Shown here: one piece after another, positions 25,359 to 36,790 of the stretch
Layout of the letters: every line of letters starts with the position of its first letter
How positions within the stretch are numbered: the first letter of the stretch is position 1
Program-made: the position numbers and the translations under genes
DNA from: Formicarius rufipectus
Lineage: Eukaryota > Chordata > Aves > Passeriformes > Formicariidae
NCBI GenBank assembly: GCA_013399695.1
Contig: VXAU01001099.1
Location: 2,838,525 to 2,902,524 of the forward strand
Reading direction: 5' to 3'
DNA: 64,000 bases
Notes under the pieces: generated by a model
The model's input: the letters and a program-made list of their open reading frames with translations, nothing else
Told to the model about the DNA's origin: nothing
The model's database searches: none

Positions 25359-28289
25359 GTCTGCTTTCAAAAGAAATATTCAATAACTGAAAAAATGGTA
25401 AAAAAATGTCCTTACTTTCCTGTGTGTTTTGGTACTTGTGAGCCAGTACCCTCTAGTGGCTGGTCTGCACAGGAACCAGCTCCTGACTGAGGGAAAATAA
25501 TTAAGTGGTAACGTATTGTACCGTTGGAAGGGTTAATATTTTACCTTTTTGTGTAGGAAAGATTTAAAAACAGCCTTTTGTACAAACTGACCCCAAAGGA
25601 AGTAATTCGGTTGTTTGTGTCAGCTAATCTTGGGAGAAATGTCTTCTAGGAGACCTTGCACTTTCCCTGAGGTTCCAAACTAGTTTTTGCTTATTGAATT
25701 TTTCATTAAAAATATGTGTCTGTGACAGGATGTGTTTTTCTACTGTTTCTGTAAAGGTGGAAATCCGATAGTCTTTTAGCATTAAATTATTTCTTACATT
25801 AAATCAGCCTTAATTGATGAGTTGTACATGCCTTTCAAATGTGATTAGATTACTAGTATTTGAAATCTAACATTGAAATTAAAATGCAATAGATTTTATT
25901 TTTTAAACCACGTAATTCCTATTGGTTAGCAATTTCAATGAAGTGACAGCGATTTAGTGGAAAAAACCACCTGATACAACCTGGATTTTATGTCCTTGCT
26001 CTTTTTCTTGCAATGGCTTCTATGGCTCTCTGTGGCACTTGCCAAAGTCAGCAGCAAACTTTAAGGGAAAAGAGTTGGTTACGTGTCTTAGGAGTCTGTG
26101 TTCTGATTCTTAGTGGATATAAATCAGTATAGCATTAAGGGCAGCTCAGTTCTACTGTATCATAGTAGCTGCACATTTGATTAGGATTTTCCCCCCTTAC
26201 AACTGTAGCCTCTGAAATTCAACCAGGAGCTATCCCTAAGTGTTCCAGAAGCCTTAAAGTATATATACTATGTAGTTTATATGGAAGTTTATGGGATTGA
26301 GTTATCTATTTGTGATCATTTATTATTGAATGTTATTCTTGTGGAAGTTAATGTTCCTCTTGGAATAGAGTCACTTTACTGTTTGTTTTGAAGAAAGTGT
26401 GATAGAAATTGAATCGCTATTTCAGCAAGCATTTTTGAGTAACCTTTTTACTGGACTCAAATGGAGAAATGATCAAATTTGGGTTTGGTTAAGCGTTTTT
26501 CACAAGGAAATGTGGTGTTAGACTCCAAAAATTTCATGGCAGATGAAAACAACTAGTGTGAAAGAAAGAAAAGTGAAAGCGAGTCAGGTTTTGTCCCGAG
26601 GAGCAATAGATATGGGGAGGAAAACTAGCAATTAGAGAAGTGCTTTACCTCTTGCTCTTCAGATTTTCCATGGAGAGAGAAGAATTCATCTGCCTAAAGG
26701 AAGTACCATTTTGTGCTTGAAACCACCCATTAGATTCACATTCTTTTCTACTCTCTTTAGGGAGGTTTTCCTAAGAATTTTCCTCAGAAACAGGGATGGA
26801 CCTTGCCACCAAGGTTCAGATGTATGTTGCCTGCCCCATGTCTCAGCATGACTTTTTATACCTATCTGAGCAGGCAAGGGTTTGGGAACACCCTGTAGAC
26901 CTGTTTGGAATCACAGATCCCAGCATGAGATGATCCTACAACAGCTCTTCATCTTCCTAGCAATTGTGTTTTTTGGGGCATTTGTACTTCTCAGTGTTTG
27001 AAAATGCCTTGAACAGAGATGGTTTCTTTGTGCCTGTGTCCTAGAGAATGCATCTTTTCAGGAGCTGCAACCCTTTCAGCTCTTCAGGCAGTGAAAAGAG
27101 CTGATTTGTGAATGTTACCGGCAGTGAATCAAGTGCTGAAGGCAGAACCTCCAATTGGTTTAAAATTGGCAAGAACTGTCAGGGAGGAGTTTGCTTGGAA
27201 TCCCTTGTGGGATTTCTGCTCTCACCTCAGCCGTGTTTCCATGGAGGGCTGGACACATGAGGTCCCTGCTGACCTGACTGTCTCCCTTGTGCCCTCTTTT
27301 GCCAAGTGGGCTCCAGAGGTAGAAAGAGGGCTGCCTCATGGTGGGCAGCTGCCTCGTGGTAGTGCACAGACAGTTCTGTTCACCTGAGGGCAAAAAACTG
27401 CCTGGGAGGTGTGGTAGGGTCCTGTTTGTCCCTTAAATTGGCTGGGCAGAAAAAGTGGCTCAAATTGGCTTCCAAGATTGCTAGTAAAGGTTCTGGAGAA
27501 TGCAACACAATGAGGAGCTGCACCCAAATATCCCACTTCTTTAGCAAGTGTGGTCAGACTTAGTGTGACTTCTCATTTTGGGTACTGTTGGAAAGCCAGT
27601 TTCATGGGATAAACAACTCAATATTTTTAATGGCGTTGGGTTTATAACGGAGCTTGTTACTTTTTTGTGAGGTAGTGTTAGATAAGCAGCCTTCAAAAGT
27701 TAGATGATGTCTTTTAAAGGCAGTAATGATGTGAATTGTTAACTTGGGATCAGTAGTGTGCCAAGAGCGTGCAGATTTTCAAAGGACTTAACCTCAAACA
27801 TGATTACGAAGCAATTGCTTATAAACCCATTCTGAAATTGCTCTGTTAACTCCGGTCTTGTCTGTGTTTTAGGAAATTGCTGTTCCTTTATCTCAAATGC
27901 AGACTAAGAGCTCAGTTGAATTACCACAACCTCTTTCTGTGTCATCTGTGTCACTGCACATTCTGGTTCACAGCTCAAATAGTACAGATGTAGCAAATCA
28001 GGATTGAATTGTATTACCTGAATCACACAAGGAAGCTTGAATTATTCTGGACTGCAGCCAGAGCTTTTAGCCTTGTGCTTTCCTAGAAATCAATGTAAAA
28101 TCATTATTTGTTTAAAACCAAAAAAATGTGTGCATGTGTGTAAAGGGCCGTCCTTCCCCCTGTAGACTACAGGACAGGGTGGGGAGGAAGATTTCTGGAG
28201 TTGGGTAGTTTTCTGTGCTATGAGGAATTTATCTGATGGAAAAAGATGTTATATCAAGGAGGTTTGTATCTTTGTTAAACCTATTTGTC

Positions 28290-28303
28290 TTTTTTTTTTT
28301 TTT
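28290..28303 (+). repeat. Poly(T) run
   Basis: About 14 T residues in intron 3. It is not near a splice site. Confidence 0.7.
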
Positions 28304-28906
28304 CTTTTCTGTTTGGGGTTTCCACAACCAGCAGGATGCCTCCTTCCTAGGCTAAAATCCAGGCATCTCCCCACTTTGACAGTCAGAAGTCACTGTAGTG
28401 TGATATGCAGCTTTTGTGAAGCATTCCAGGTTCATTCCTCAACAAGAGATATGTATCTCTGTTTTTGCAAACTAATTTACAACTTGCCCAATTTCGAGTA
28501 CATTGCTGCATGCATTGCTCTGTTGAGAAGTCAGCTTCTTCTCTGGAAGAGCTTAAAGACAAATTTTAGATTGTATTTCTCTTTATCTAGTCTGGAAGAG
28601 TAAATGATTATGAAGATAAAGGCCAAAGTTTCCTAATGAGGACAGAATTCAACATGTCAGAAATTGGATGTGTTTGGCAGTACCTAGACTTCTCATGTAA
28701 ATGTGATACAGAAAGCTAAGATAGCACTAAAGACATTTGTTCTTCAATAGAGGGAGCTACTTTAGTTTCCAAAGTGAATTCTGCACTTTTCTTTGGAGAG
28801 CAGAGTTAGCTGGGCAAATTTGTTAGCCTGGAAAGTGTAACACTGGGAGACATTACAGATCTGCAAGGAGGTACTGCAAGGACAGCATACTGAATTTAAT
28901 AATTTT

Positions 28907-28923
28907 AAAAAAAAAAAAAAAAA
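28907..28923 (+). repeat. Poly(A) run followed by A-rich sequence
   Basis: About 17 A residues followed by gaaaagaa, in intron 3. It could be the tail of an old retroposed sequence, but nothing recognisable lies on its 5' side. Confidence 0.7.
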
Positions 28924-30765
28924 GAAAAGAATGAAGTTCTACTATACTGCTCCTGCTGCAGCAATTTGACTGGCAGAAATATTGAGGCAGCACCCAGATG
29001 AGGCCTCAGATTGGCAACCTGTTATAAAATACTGCTGTGACTCAAATTATCAATGTGGTTTGTATTCTTCAAAAAGGACCTGGCCTTTTCCCTTATAGCA
29101 TTGTAGTAGTTAAGTAATGAGTACCTTGAACAAAATTTATGGGTTTGTGTGACCGCAGTTTGTTCGCTATACGTATCTTCAGTCTGAAATCTCCCTTTAG
29201 TAGGTGATTTAAGTATGTAAATGTATGTACCTATGTATCCCTATAAACCTGTATGTAGAACTAGAAGCAGGAGAGGCAATAAACAGCTTTTACTAAACAG
29301 CTGTGCCGTGATAAAACATCTTATCCCTTTCTTAGTTCTGGGATGATCAGTTACAGCCAGTTCCTTATTCACTGCTCATGGTCTCAAAAACAGTGTACAC
29401 AAAAATAGAAATGAATCTGTTTTCCGGAGAGCAGAGGAGATGGAGTGAGAAGGTCTAGTTAAAATGCTCTTGGCCCTTGAAACGTGCAGTTAGTTTGAAA
29501 CAGCAGGAAAAGAGACACCACATAATTCAAAATGAATCCTTTAGTATTTGATCATGAAGAATGGCATTGTCACATTCCCAGTATGCCTTCAAAGGAAATT
29601 TAGTGTAGACTTTTTCCCATATACCAAATAGAAGCATTCATTTCCTTTCCCCATTCCCAGCTGATCCATTTAGACTCTGAGTGTTATTTATTTTTCAGTT
29701 CCCTGAATTTATTTTCTTCTGGTTTAGCAGAAGACCTGGCAAAGTGCCATGTTCATAGTGATGTATTAAAAAATAGAAGAAAAAAGAAAATTAATGCCAT
29801 TGAGTATCCAGCTCTGTTGGAATTTATTTGTGGTGTCAGTGAACACTTCTTTGTTATAAGATCACAGGTTCTTTTAAGATAACGTTCTTCAGCCATACAG
29901 TTTTTTTCTCCAGCAGCAAAGAATCTTGCTTTCAAAGGGGTAGGAGAAGTATTGGGATTGAGGACTGTGGAGAACATGATATACATTGTAAAATGCCTGT
30001 AAAACAAATTAATTAGGCTGACTGTGGGTAGAATTGTTTTTCCTTGCGATGTCTGCTCATGGGACTTACTTAGTTTTTCTGTGAAGTGCTCATCACTTTT
30101 CAAGTTCAGGTCCAAACTTCTGCTATGAAATTTTTCAAAGATTTAGAATACCTGCTGCTGAACAAGAGAAGCATCTGCAAACAGCTGTGTTCTTTCATTT
30201 TTCTCCCTCTTACCTGTATTCCTTGTATTCCTGAGCCATGGCTGCTCCTGCACTTTTCTCTTTATATTCTGTTGGCATGTAGTACTGTTTGTGTCCAAAC
30301 TGCTGCCTTGGTTGACCCTTTTTTTGCCTTCATCATCTTGTGCACTGACTAATTGTCATTCCCTGCCCTGGGGCTTCCCCAGTCCCACTGTTACCTGTGC
30401 TGGTTACTTCCATCCTGAGGAAACATACCCAAATCTTCATATTGCAGTTCTCTTCAAAGAGGAAAAGGCAAAAGCTTTCCTATTGCTTCACTGAGTTCCC
30501 CACCTGTGAACCTGCATCTCTGCAGCTCCCAGCATTGGAACACACTGCCAGTCTCACTGATTCTCCATCTCAATTTGAAATCTTGTTTGAGGAGGGGAAA
30601 AAAGAAATTCTCCTTCAAGTTACGGAGTTCTGTTGTCAGGAGCATTAAAGCCCTTATGGTGGGATTTATGTCTTGGAGGCTGACTCATAACAGCAGTGTA
30701 CCAGAAGAAGTCTTTCAATGCTAACGTCTGTTCTCGGTTTTGTTTTTCTTTGCCCTCTTGCTCAG

Positions 30766-30895
30766 AATTTGGAATGGTTTCCCTGATATTTTCTGCAGCG
30801 CTGGCCTACTTCCCCTCGCGCCCTCCCTTCCCTCCCAGCGTGGCTGCAGCGAGTCAGCGCCTCAGCTACAGGAGAAGCTTTTGCAGACTCTTAAG
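30766..30895 (+). CDS. SLC49A4: SLC49A4 exon 4 (helix 6 and central cytosolic loop)
   Basis: The exon has 130 bases between acceptor ttgctcag and donor gtagga. Two bases (aa) complete Glu with the g of exon 3. Then come 42 codons from [15 protein letters not shown] to RRSFCRLL, and two bases (ag) take c from exon 5 to form Ser. The hydrophobic segment is helix 6. The proline-rich PSRPPFPPS and the basic [10 protein letters not shown] that follow form the central cytosolic loop joining the two six-helix halves of the MFS fold. The loop matches human almost residue for residue from memory. The in-frame tag inside the donor confirms that the exon stops there. Confidence 0.97.
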
Positions 30896-31356
30896 GTAGG
30901 ACCTCACTGGGTTTTCACTTCAGAGCAGATCGGCACCTAAATAAATAAAAACAAGTGTGCTTTAATCTTCTCATTGAGTAAACAAGTTGGTTTGTAGTGC
31001 TGTTAAACAAAATAAAATTAAATATTCATGCTGAGACAGAAAAGGATGCTAAGTGTTGAAAAGCAGACATTAAATTTTAAATCACTGGGTATATCTCAAG
31101 CCTTCATGCCTGAGTCCTTCAGCACCAACAGTACTTTAAGTCATCCTGTTTGCACAGATTTTCTTATGCAATGCTTCTGTTACATCAGGTTATACAAGAT
31201 TGTTAACAGTGTCCTGTGAGATAACAGTTATCAATACTGGACAAAACTAACTAATAAGCTGCTTTCTTCTGTGCTTGTTATATTGGAATGAATTTGGAGT
31301 TTACTTGTCATTTGAAGGATTATTCAGCTGCTTTCATTCACTCATGGGAGCAGTGA

Positions 31357-31563
31357 ATGAACTATCTGAAACTATTAGATGATCAATTAAATCGCATTAA
31401 ATATAAGTTAAAATATGAAGTGGGAATAGGAAAAATGTCTCCAGATGTATTTCTGGACAGGTTCAATGATGAGTTAGCTTCCTTGAAGTCTTTAGATTTT
31501 AAAAAAAAAAAGAAAAAAAAAGGTCACAAAGACATTGACAGCTTTGCAACTTTCCCTACTTGA
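31357..31563 (+). other. 68-codon open frame running into an A-rich tract
   Basis: An ATG-started frame in intron 4 encodes a mixed, soluble-looking peptide (MNYLKLLDDQLNRIKYK at the start, SPDVFLDRFNDELASLK in the middle). It then enters a lysine run encoded by the A-rich tract at 31501-31521. The composition is more protein-like than most chance frames here, and an A-rich tract right behind it is what a truncated retrocopy would leave. I do not recognise the family. No target-site duplication or upstream extension could be confirmed, so chance is the more likely explanation. Confidence 0.15.
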
Positions 31564-34500
31564 GCTCTTTTGGTAAGACACAGTCCCACTGCCCCCCAGT
31601 GTTTGTAAATGTCTTGTGTATTGGAAATAAGGTAGCAGAGGATTAGCTAAAACAACTGTAATATCAATGGTGAGTAATTGTGAAGACCTGTACCCTGTAG
31701 GTGATCCTTCACAGATGAACTTCCTGGAGCAAAGAAGAACTGCTGCTCTTGTACAGGGTGTGAGTGACTTCAATGAGGAGCTTCAGACTCCTGATGTAAT
31801 TGTTTGTTGACTGTTGTAGTGATAGAAGCTGAATCTGCATATAAAGGACTGCTTGAAACTTGATGGAGTGGAGCTTTAGATATTCAGTTGTTACAGACCT
31901 ATTGTGGGTTGCCTTTTCAATAAGTGTATTTAGAGGCAGCAAAAACAACTCATCCCTTGTCTTTCGTTTGGGTGTTTTTTACTTCTGGTTTTGGAGGCTT
32001 TTTGTTTGGGGGAGTAAACAGTTGGCAGGATGCTTAATCCTGAATGTTCTTCCTGGAGCATGCCGGCAGTCAGGAGAAGGTGTGAGTACAGCTGGCTGGT
32101 TAGTCTGCAAAGTGACCTACTCAGGATATTAAAAAAAATAGCAATTCCCCCAAGGACACTTAGCACATACAATAATGCTGTTGCTCACCCAAGCTGATGT
32201 GCGTTTAGACCCTGCCTGAGGGCTGTGTTATAAAAATGTTGCTGTTGAACAGAAATCCAAACAGCAACTGGCTCTGCAGGTGAGATATAAAATTTCTGTT
32301 GACAGTGCTCCATTTGGGAGTTTTTTAACCAGTAGATTTCATGTTTAAAGTGTTGTAAACAGTGGACCTGAGATGCTGGTAAGGTCAAAAGGTAGGCAGC
32401 AAAGCTGGCTTACTTTTCACAAGCGTTGAAACTTAAGAAAACAAACTGCACTCTTAAATAATGAGCATAGTTTAGAGTGTCTCCAAGAACCAAGAGGGTT
32501 TTTCTTAAATGTGGGCAGGTAGATAATTATATCTCCTGTCCCTCTGCCTTCATGCATTCTTCCATGCTACCCTTTATCAAAGGTATTTTTTCATTCCTCT
32601 GTACGTGAAACAATCAACAGTTCATCATTAAACCCGCTTATCTTGAGGAACCTTTCAGCAGCAATCCATCAAGCAAGGGGGTTTTATACAAGAAAATGGT
32701 ATCTGCTATGCTTCAAGAGAAGTCCATCATCTGGTTCATTAGCCTTCTAAGCTCTGTTGCCTGCCTAATCTAGGCTTCATAATTTTTGGCTCAGAAAGCC
32801 TTTCTTTTGACTTGGTGTAGACTGAAGGTAACCAAAAGATGAATACCGGGAAATCATTATTTCCCCTTATTGTAGACTTACCCTCTGGTGTAAGAACTGT
32901 GCATACTGCGTTTGGGATGTGTGTGAGCTGGCCCAGCTATGCACCAAAAACACTCATGAGAATTGAGATGTTCATCATTAACCTCTTCTCTCCCCTAGGC
33001 TGCAGTTTTATTCCTTGAAAATAAAGCAATGTAGCATAATGTTACCATTGAAGTCATTGACCTTATTACCATGGGCACCAAAGGGATCTATCACATCCTT
33101 TCAACTGCCACACTCCTTAGTGCCTTCAGGTCCCTGGGCAGTCATTACACAAGCTGCTTCTTGCAGAGTTCTGTTATACCATCAACAGAGGTCCACCATC
33201 CCCATAGGCCATTTCGGGGGGGCTTTCTTAGGAACTTGAGTCTTCCTTCAGATTTGGAGAATTCCTGTTTCTGACAGATTATAACAATTAGCTGATCTCT
33301 GGTTATCTTCTGATACCAACTCTCTCAGCCTGCAGTGGGAGACGACAGATTAGTCATGATTTGGGAGCCAAGCCCAAATCTTTTAACAGTCTATCACATG
33401 CTGTGACAAGTGTAGTATGAATTTCTATTAGAAAAAGTGCAGTGCCCTTTATCAGTTTCTTGGGTAAAGCAAATACGACTTTTTTTTCCCCCAAGTCAAA
33501 ATATGCCACAAACTTAAAAGGAAAAAGTCCTAATAGAAGTAAATGATTGATAAGTCTTAAAATCTGCATTAAGAAATCTTGTTGTGAATTTTACTTTGAG
33601 GTAATTAGATCGTTTTAGCCAGTTGCATGCCTTTTATATTTTCAAGGGAAAATGTAAGCAATTTGGAGATTTTGTAATAGGGCTTTTATGCATCATTGTT
33701 GCATTAATGAAACTTTCATCAACATCACCATCACATAATGAAAGCTGCTCAGAGCGTGCCTGATGTTAATAGGCACTGTCAAAGTTATTCTGAAAATACT
33801 GACTGACTTTGATAGGACTCCCCTCTGAACCAGTCTGTCTTACAGATTCCAGTAGTATTAGATAGGTTGCTGAAAAAAAACAGAAGAAAAAATCAATCTG
33901 TATTCCAGCAGAATGGTTTAAGAGAGAGGCTAATGCTGATGTCCCATCACCCTTGATACGATGGAAAACAGTGTGGGTTCACCAGCTGATGGTGTGACAG
34001 ACAGCGCATTTTTCTAGTTTCAGTGGAGCAATTGCAGAATTGCAAAAACAAATACAAGTGACTGGAGCCATGAAAAGCAGAGCTGCTGCTGAAGATGTGT
34101 GTTTCAAATAGCTTTAGCACTTACTGTAGCCAGCACTAGCTGCTGCTTGACAAGGGGACAGAACAACATCTGGTGATTGAGGTCGCTTTGTCACTGCCAT
34201 GCATCCTTTCTCCTGGTCTTCCTTATGCTGGAATGGAGGCAAGGTGGCAGCCTCTGTCACTGGAAGATGTCATGGTACAGAGCTGATTCTCTAGTATTGG
34301 AAACAGGAGTTGGATGTGACACAGAGTAACTATCCCACAGGACAGTCTGTCTTGTTGCTTGAGTTACAGAAAAAAAGTACACCATGGGAGATTTTAGTCA
34401 AGTAAAGTACAAAGTTCTCACTCCCTCAAAAGTAGCTATTTAATGAAGATAAGGTTCAGATAGCCAAAGGTTTTGAATATTCATCAAGCACTGTTTCAAA

Positions 34501-35569
34501 AGACTGCATTCAGACTTGTTCCCTCTTTGCAGTCTACAGCATGGCTATATAATGTCCATGAAAAATTTGTTTTTATTTTATTCTACAGATGTTGAATTGG
34601 CTTTCACATAGATAGTATTAAATGGCATTGGATGCCAAGATAGACTAGCATAAGAGTATGGCATCCTTACGAGAGGAAAAAATAGTTGTCAGGAAGATGA
34701 TAGCATTCGGAGAAAAATAACCAGTATGTAGAAGAGATGAAAGTTGGAGAGTTGTTTTTCTTTGCATTAAAAAATAAATCTGACACAAATTATATTGAAA
34801 GCAGAGGATATGTTCATGTGATGGAAATGTGTTATTCAAGAAGAGGATGTGTGAAAAAGAACAGTGCAAAAAAGCACTGGCTGGTGTGCCATGCGTGGAT
34901 CATCTAAGGGAGTAAAACAGTGTAAGCTGCAAACCTCTGAATGTTTTGGAGAGTAATTGAATTTCTTTCTCTCCCTCTTGGCTTTTGTAACTGTGATATC
35001 AAATTGCCACTGCATGCCAAGGAACTGGTACTGATCAGGATCAATTTTATGTAAATTGTTTGGGGTTGGAGGGAGCCACATTCTGTGGTTATGCAGATAT
35101 CCCATGGGATAACTGACCTTGGAATCACTGTAAAATCTCTTCACTTTAAAATATCACTGTTACATAGTCCAACATATATTTTCTGGCTTTCATCCAAAAT
35201 TGAAACATTTTTTGAGGAAAATTTGGATGTCTCTTAGCAAAGATATCACATTTGCTTTCAGTTATGGTGAGTGGGGGAAGTTGTTGGCTAATCCATGTTT
35301 AGCTGTATATGATAAAGATGGTGACACAGCTTTGACTGTTGCACCTTCACTGAATACTGAAGGTTGAATAATTTTAACTGAGGAGGGGAAAGCAAACACA
35401 TTGACTATTTAGAGCAGAATATTTTATTTTCTCTGGTTTTTGCCCGCTCAAATTGTCAAAACTTTCCACTCTTGCAGCTGTACCCATCTTATTTCCAGTG
35501 CTCTCCCTGCCTTTCACCAAAACAAAGAGAAGTAAAACAGGATTTCTTTTGGGGTTTTTTTGTGGTGTT

Positions 35570-35582
35570 TTTTTTTTTTTTT
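35570..35582 (+). repeat. Poly(T) run
   Basis: About 13 T residues preceded by a TTTTGGGG-like stretch, in intron 4, about 420 bases before exon 5. Confidence 0.65.
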
Positions 35583-36004
35583 AAATTCAGTTCAATAAGC
35601 ATGACACTCTGACTTTATCCTTGAATTATGCTTTTCATCATTTAAATTAGTACTTATTATTCCTAACATACACTTAGGCTAAGGAGGTTCCCCATGCCAG
35701 TACATGGAGGAATTGCTCACGGAAATGAGAAACACATGAGCCCAGCATGTTACAGAAATCCTTGAACCGTGTGGAGAGACTGGCTTTTTCTATCATCACA
35801 GTGCTAAGGCAGCAACATATCAGCCACTGGAAATTCAGAGCCATGGCTGGATACCTTTCTTGTTTTTCCTGGCTCACTCTTCCTTCAGACCTTTCCTGTT
35901 TTCCTTGAAGGGCAGAGTATAGAAGGTGTCATTTACTGCACTGGCTAATCTTGCTGCAATTTCTAATACAGGCTGCAGCTAATTGAAATGTTTTCTCTTC
36001 ACAG

Positions 36005-36113
36005 CAATTTCCGATTCCTGATGATTGCTTTAGCCTATGCTATACCACTGGGTGTTTTCTCTGGCTGGTCTGGTGTTCTGGATTTGATATTAACACCCAT
36101 TCACGTAAGCCAA
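36005..36113 (+). CDS. SLC49A4: SLC49A4 exon 5 (helix 7)
   Basis: The exon has 109 bases between acceptor ttctcttcacag and donor gtaagt. One base completes Ser, then 36 full codons run from [16 protein letters not shown] to LTPIHVSQ, ending on a codon boundary. The hydrophobic stretch [15 protein letters not shown] is helix 7, the first helix of the C-terminal half. The following [12 protein letters not shown] enters the short luminal connector before helix 8. The sequence [10 protein letters not shown] is identical to human as I remember it. The exon was too short to appear as an open frame of its own and was found by its translation. Confidence 0.97.
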
Positions 36114-36722
36114 GTAAGTATCTCCTGACTGGTAATCGGCAGCTATTTTGTAAGTGGCATAGTTTTATTTTGCACTATCATACAGTTTTATCAGGTTTTT
36201 ATGTTTCAGCTCTTATTAATACAAATGGATCACTTTTCTCCTTGAAATTTCAGACAAAATAAACTGTAGCTTTACATCCCAAATTGTCATGATTCTCCCT
36301 GCTGACTCCATCAGTAGTGAGGGTTTTCAGAACTGTACACACCTTTTGACAAGAAGGGAGAGGCAGGTAAACAAACAGGAGTGTTGTTGGCTGCTGCACC
36401 TTTAGGGAAAGAAAATAATGTGTGCCTGGTGGCAGAAATGAAGTGGGGAGAAGATGATTTCTAAGCTTTTGATAGAGTATTATAAAAAAACAGAGGACAT
36501 TACTCAGATTCTATTAAGAGAGGTCATATTTAGGGCATAGACCACTTAGTCATACTTCCATGTAGTGAATTTATTTCCATTCCTAGAAAAATCCTTGCAT
36601 TTCATATTTTTGTCAGGTCTATTGTTAGCAGTTTGCAGCTCCAGCACACTATTTGTTTTGAAACATTTTCTCAGCTCTAATGCATTTCTCTATGTTTTGT
36701 TTTGTCTTGTTCTTCCTGTCAG
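36114..36722 (+). other. SLC49A4: SLC49A4 intron 5
   Basis: At 609 bases this is the shortest intron of the gene in this window. The donor is gtaagt and the acceptor is preceded by tgttcttcctgtcag. Nothing else was recognised in it. Confidence 0.93.
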
Positions 36723-36790
36723 GTAGATGCAGGCTGGATTGGATTTTGGTCTATAGTTGGAGGTTGTGTTGTTGGCATAGCAATGGCAAG
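36723..36790 (+). CDS. SLC49A4: SLC49A4 exon 6 (helix 8)
   Basis: This is the smallest exon, with 68 bases: 22 codons from [14 protein letters not shown] to VVGIAMA, and two bases (ag) that take g from exon 7 to form Arg. The acceptor is ttcctgtcag and the donor is gtagga. The glycine-rich hydrophobic segment [17 protein letters not shown] is helix 8. Together with the start of exon 7 it gives the MFS-like arrangement of a helix followed by a short basic and acidic turn (ARFADFIRG). It begins exactly on a codon boundary, in agreement with exon 5. Confidence 0.96.

Larger units (their letters stand above)
25359..30765 (+). other. SLC49A4: SLC49A4 intron 3
   Basis: This intron of about 5.4 kb has donor gtctgc and acceptor ttgctcag. 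It holds a poly(T) run at 28290-28303 and a poly(A) run at 28907-28923. No exon, RNA gene or recognisable transposon was seen, and the short open frames present have no family resemblance. Confidence 0.9.
30896..36004 (+). other. SLC49A4: SLC49A4 intron 4
   Basis: This intron of about 5.1 kb has donor gtagga and acceptor ttctcttcacag. It contains an A-rich tract at 31501-31521 directly after a 67-codon open frame, and a poly(T) run at about 35570-35582. The block at about 33600-33800 is AT-rich, non-repetitive and atcatc/ttcatca-like; it could be conserved non-coding DNA, but that cannot be judged from one sequence. No exon was recognised. Confidence 0.88.

Noticed and set aside
24980..25490. 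Alternative frames over exon 3 as separate proteins
   Set aside because: They are shadows of the GC-rich SLC49A4 exon in other frames.
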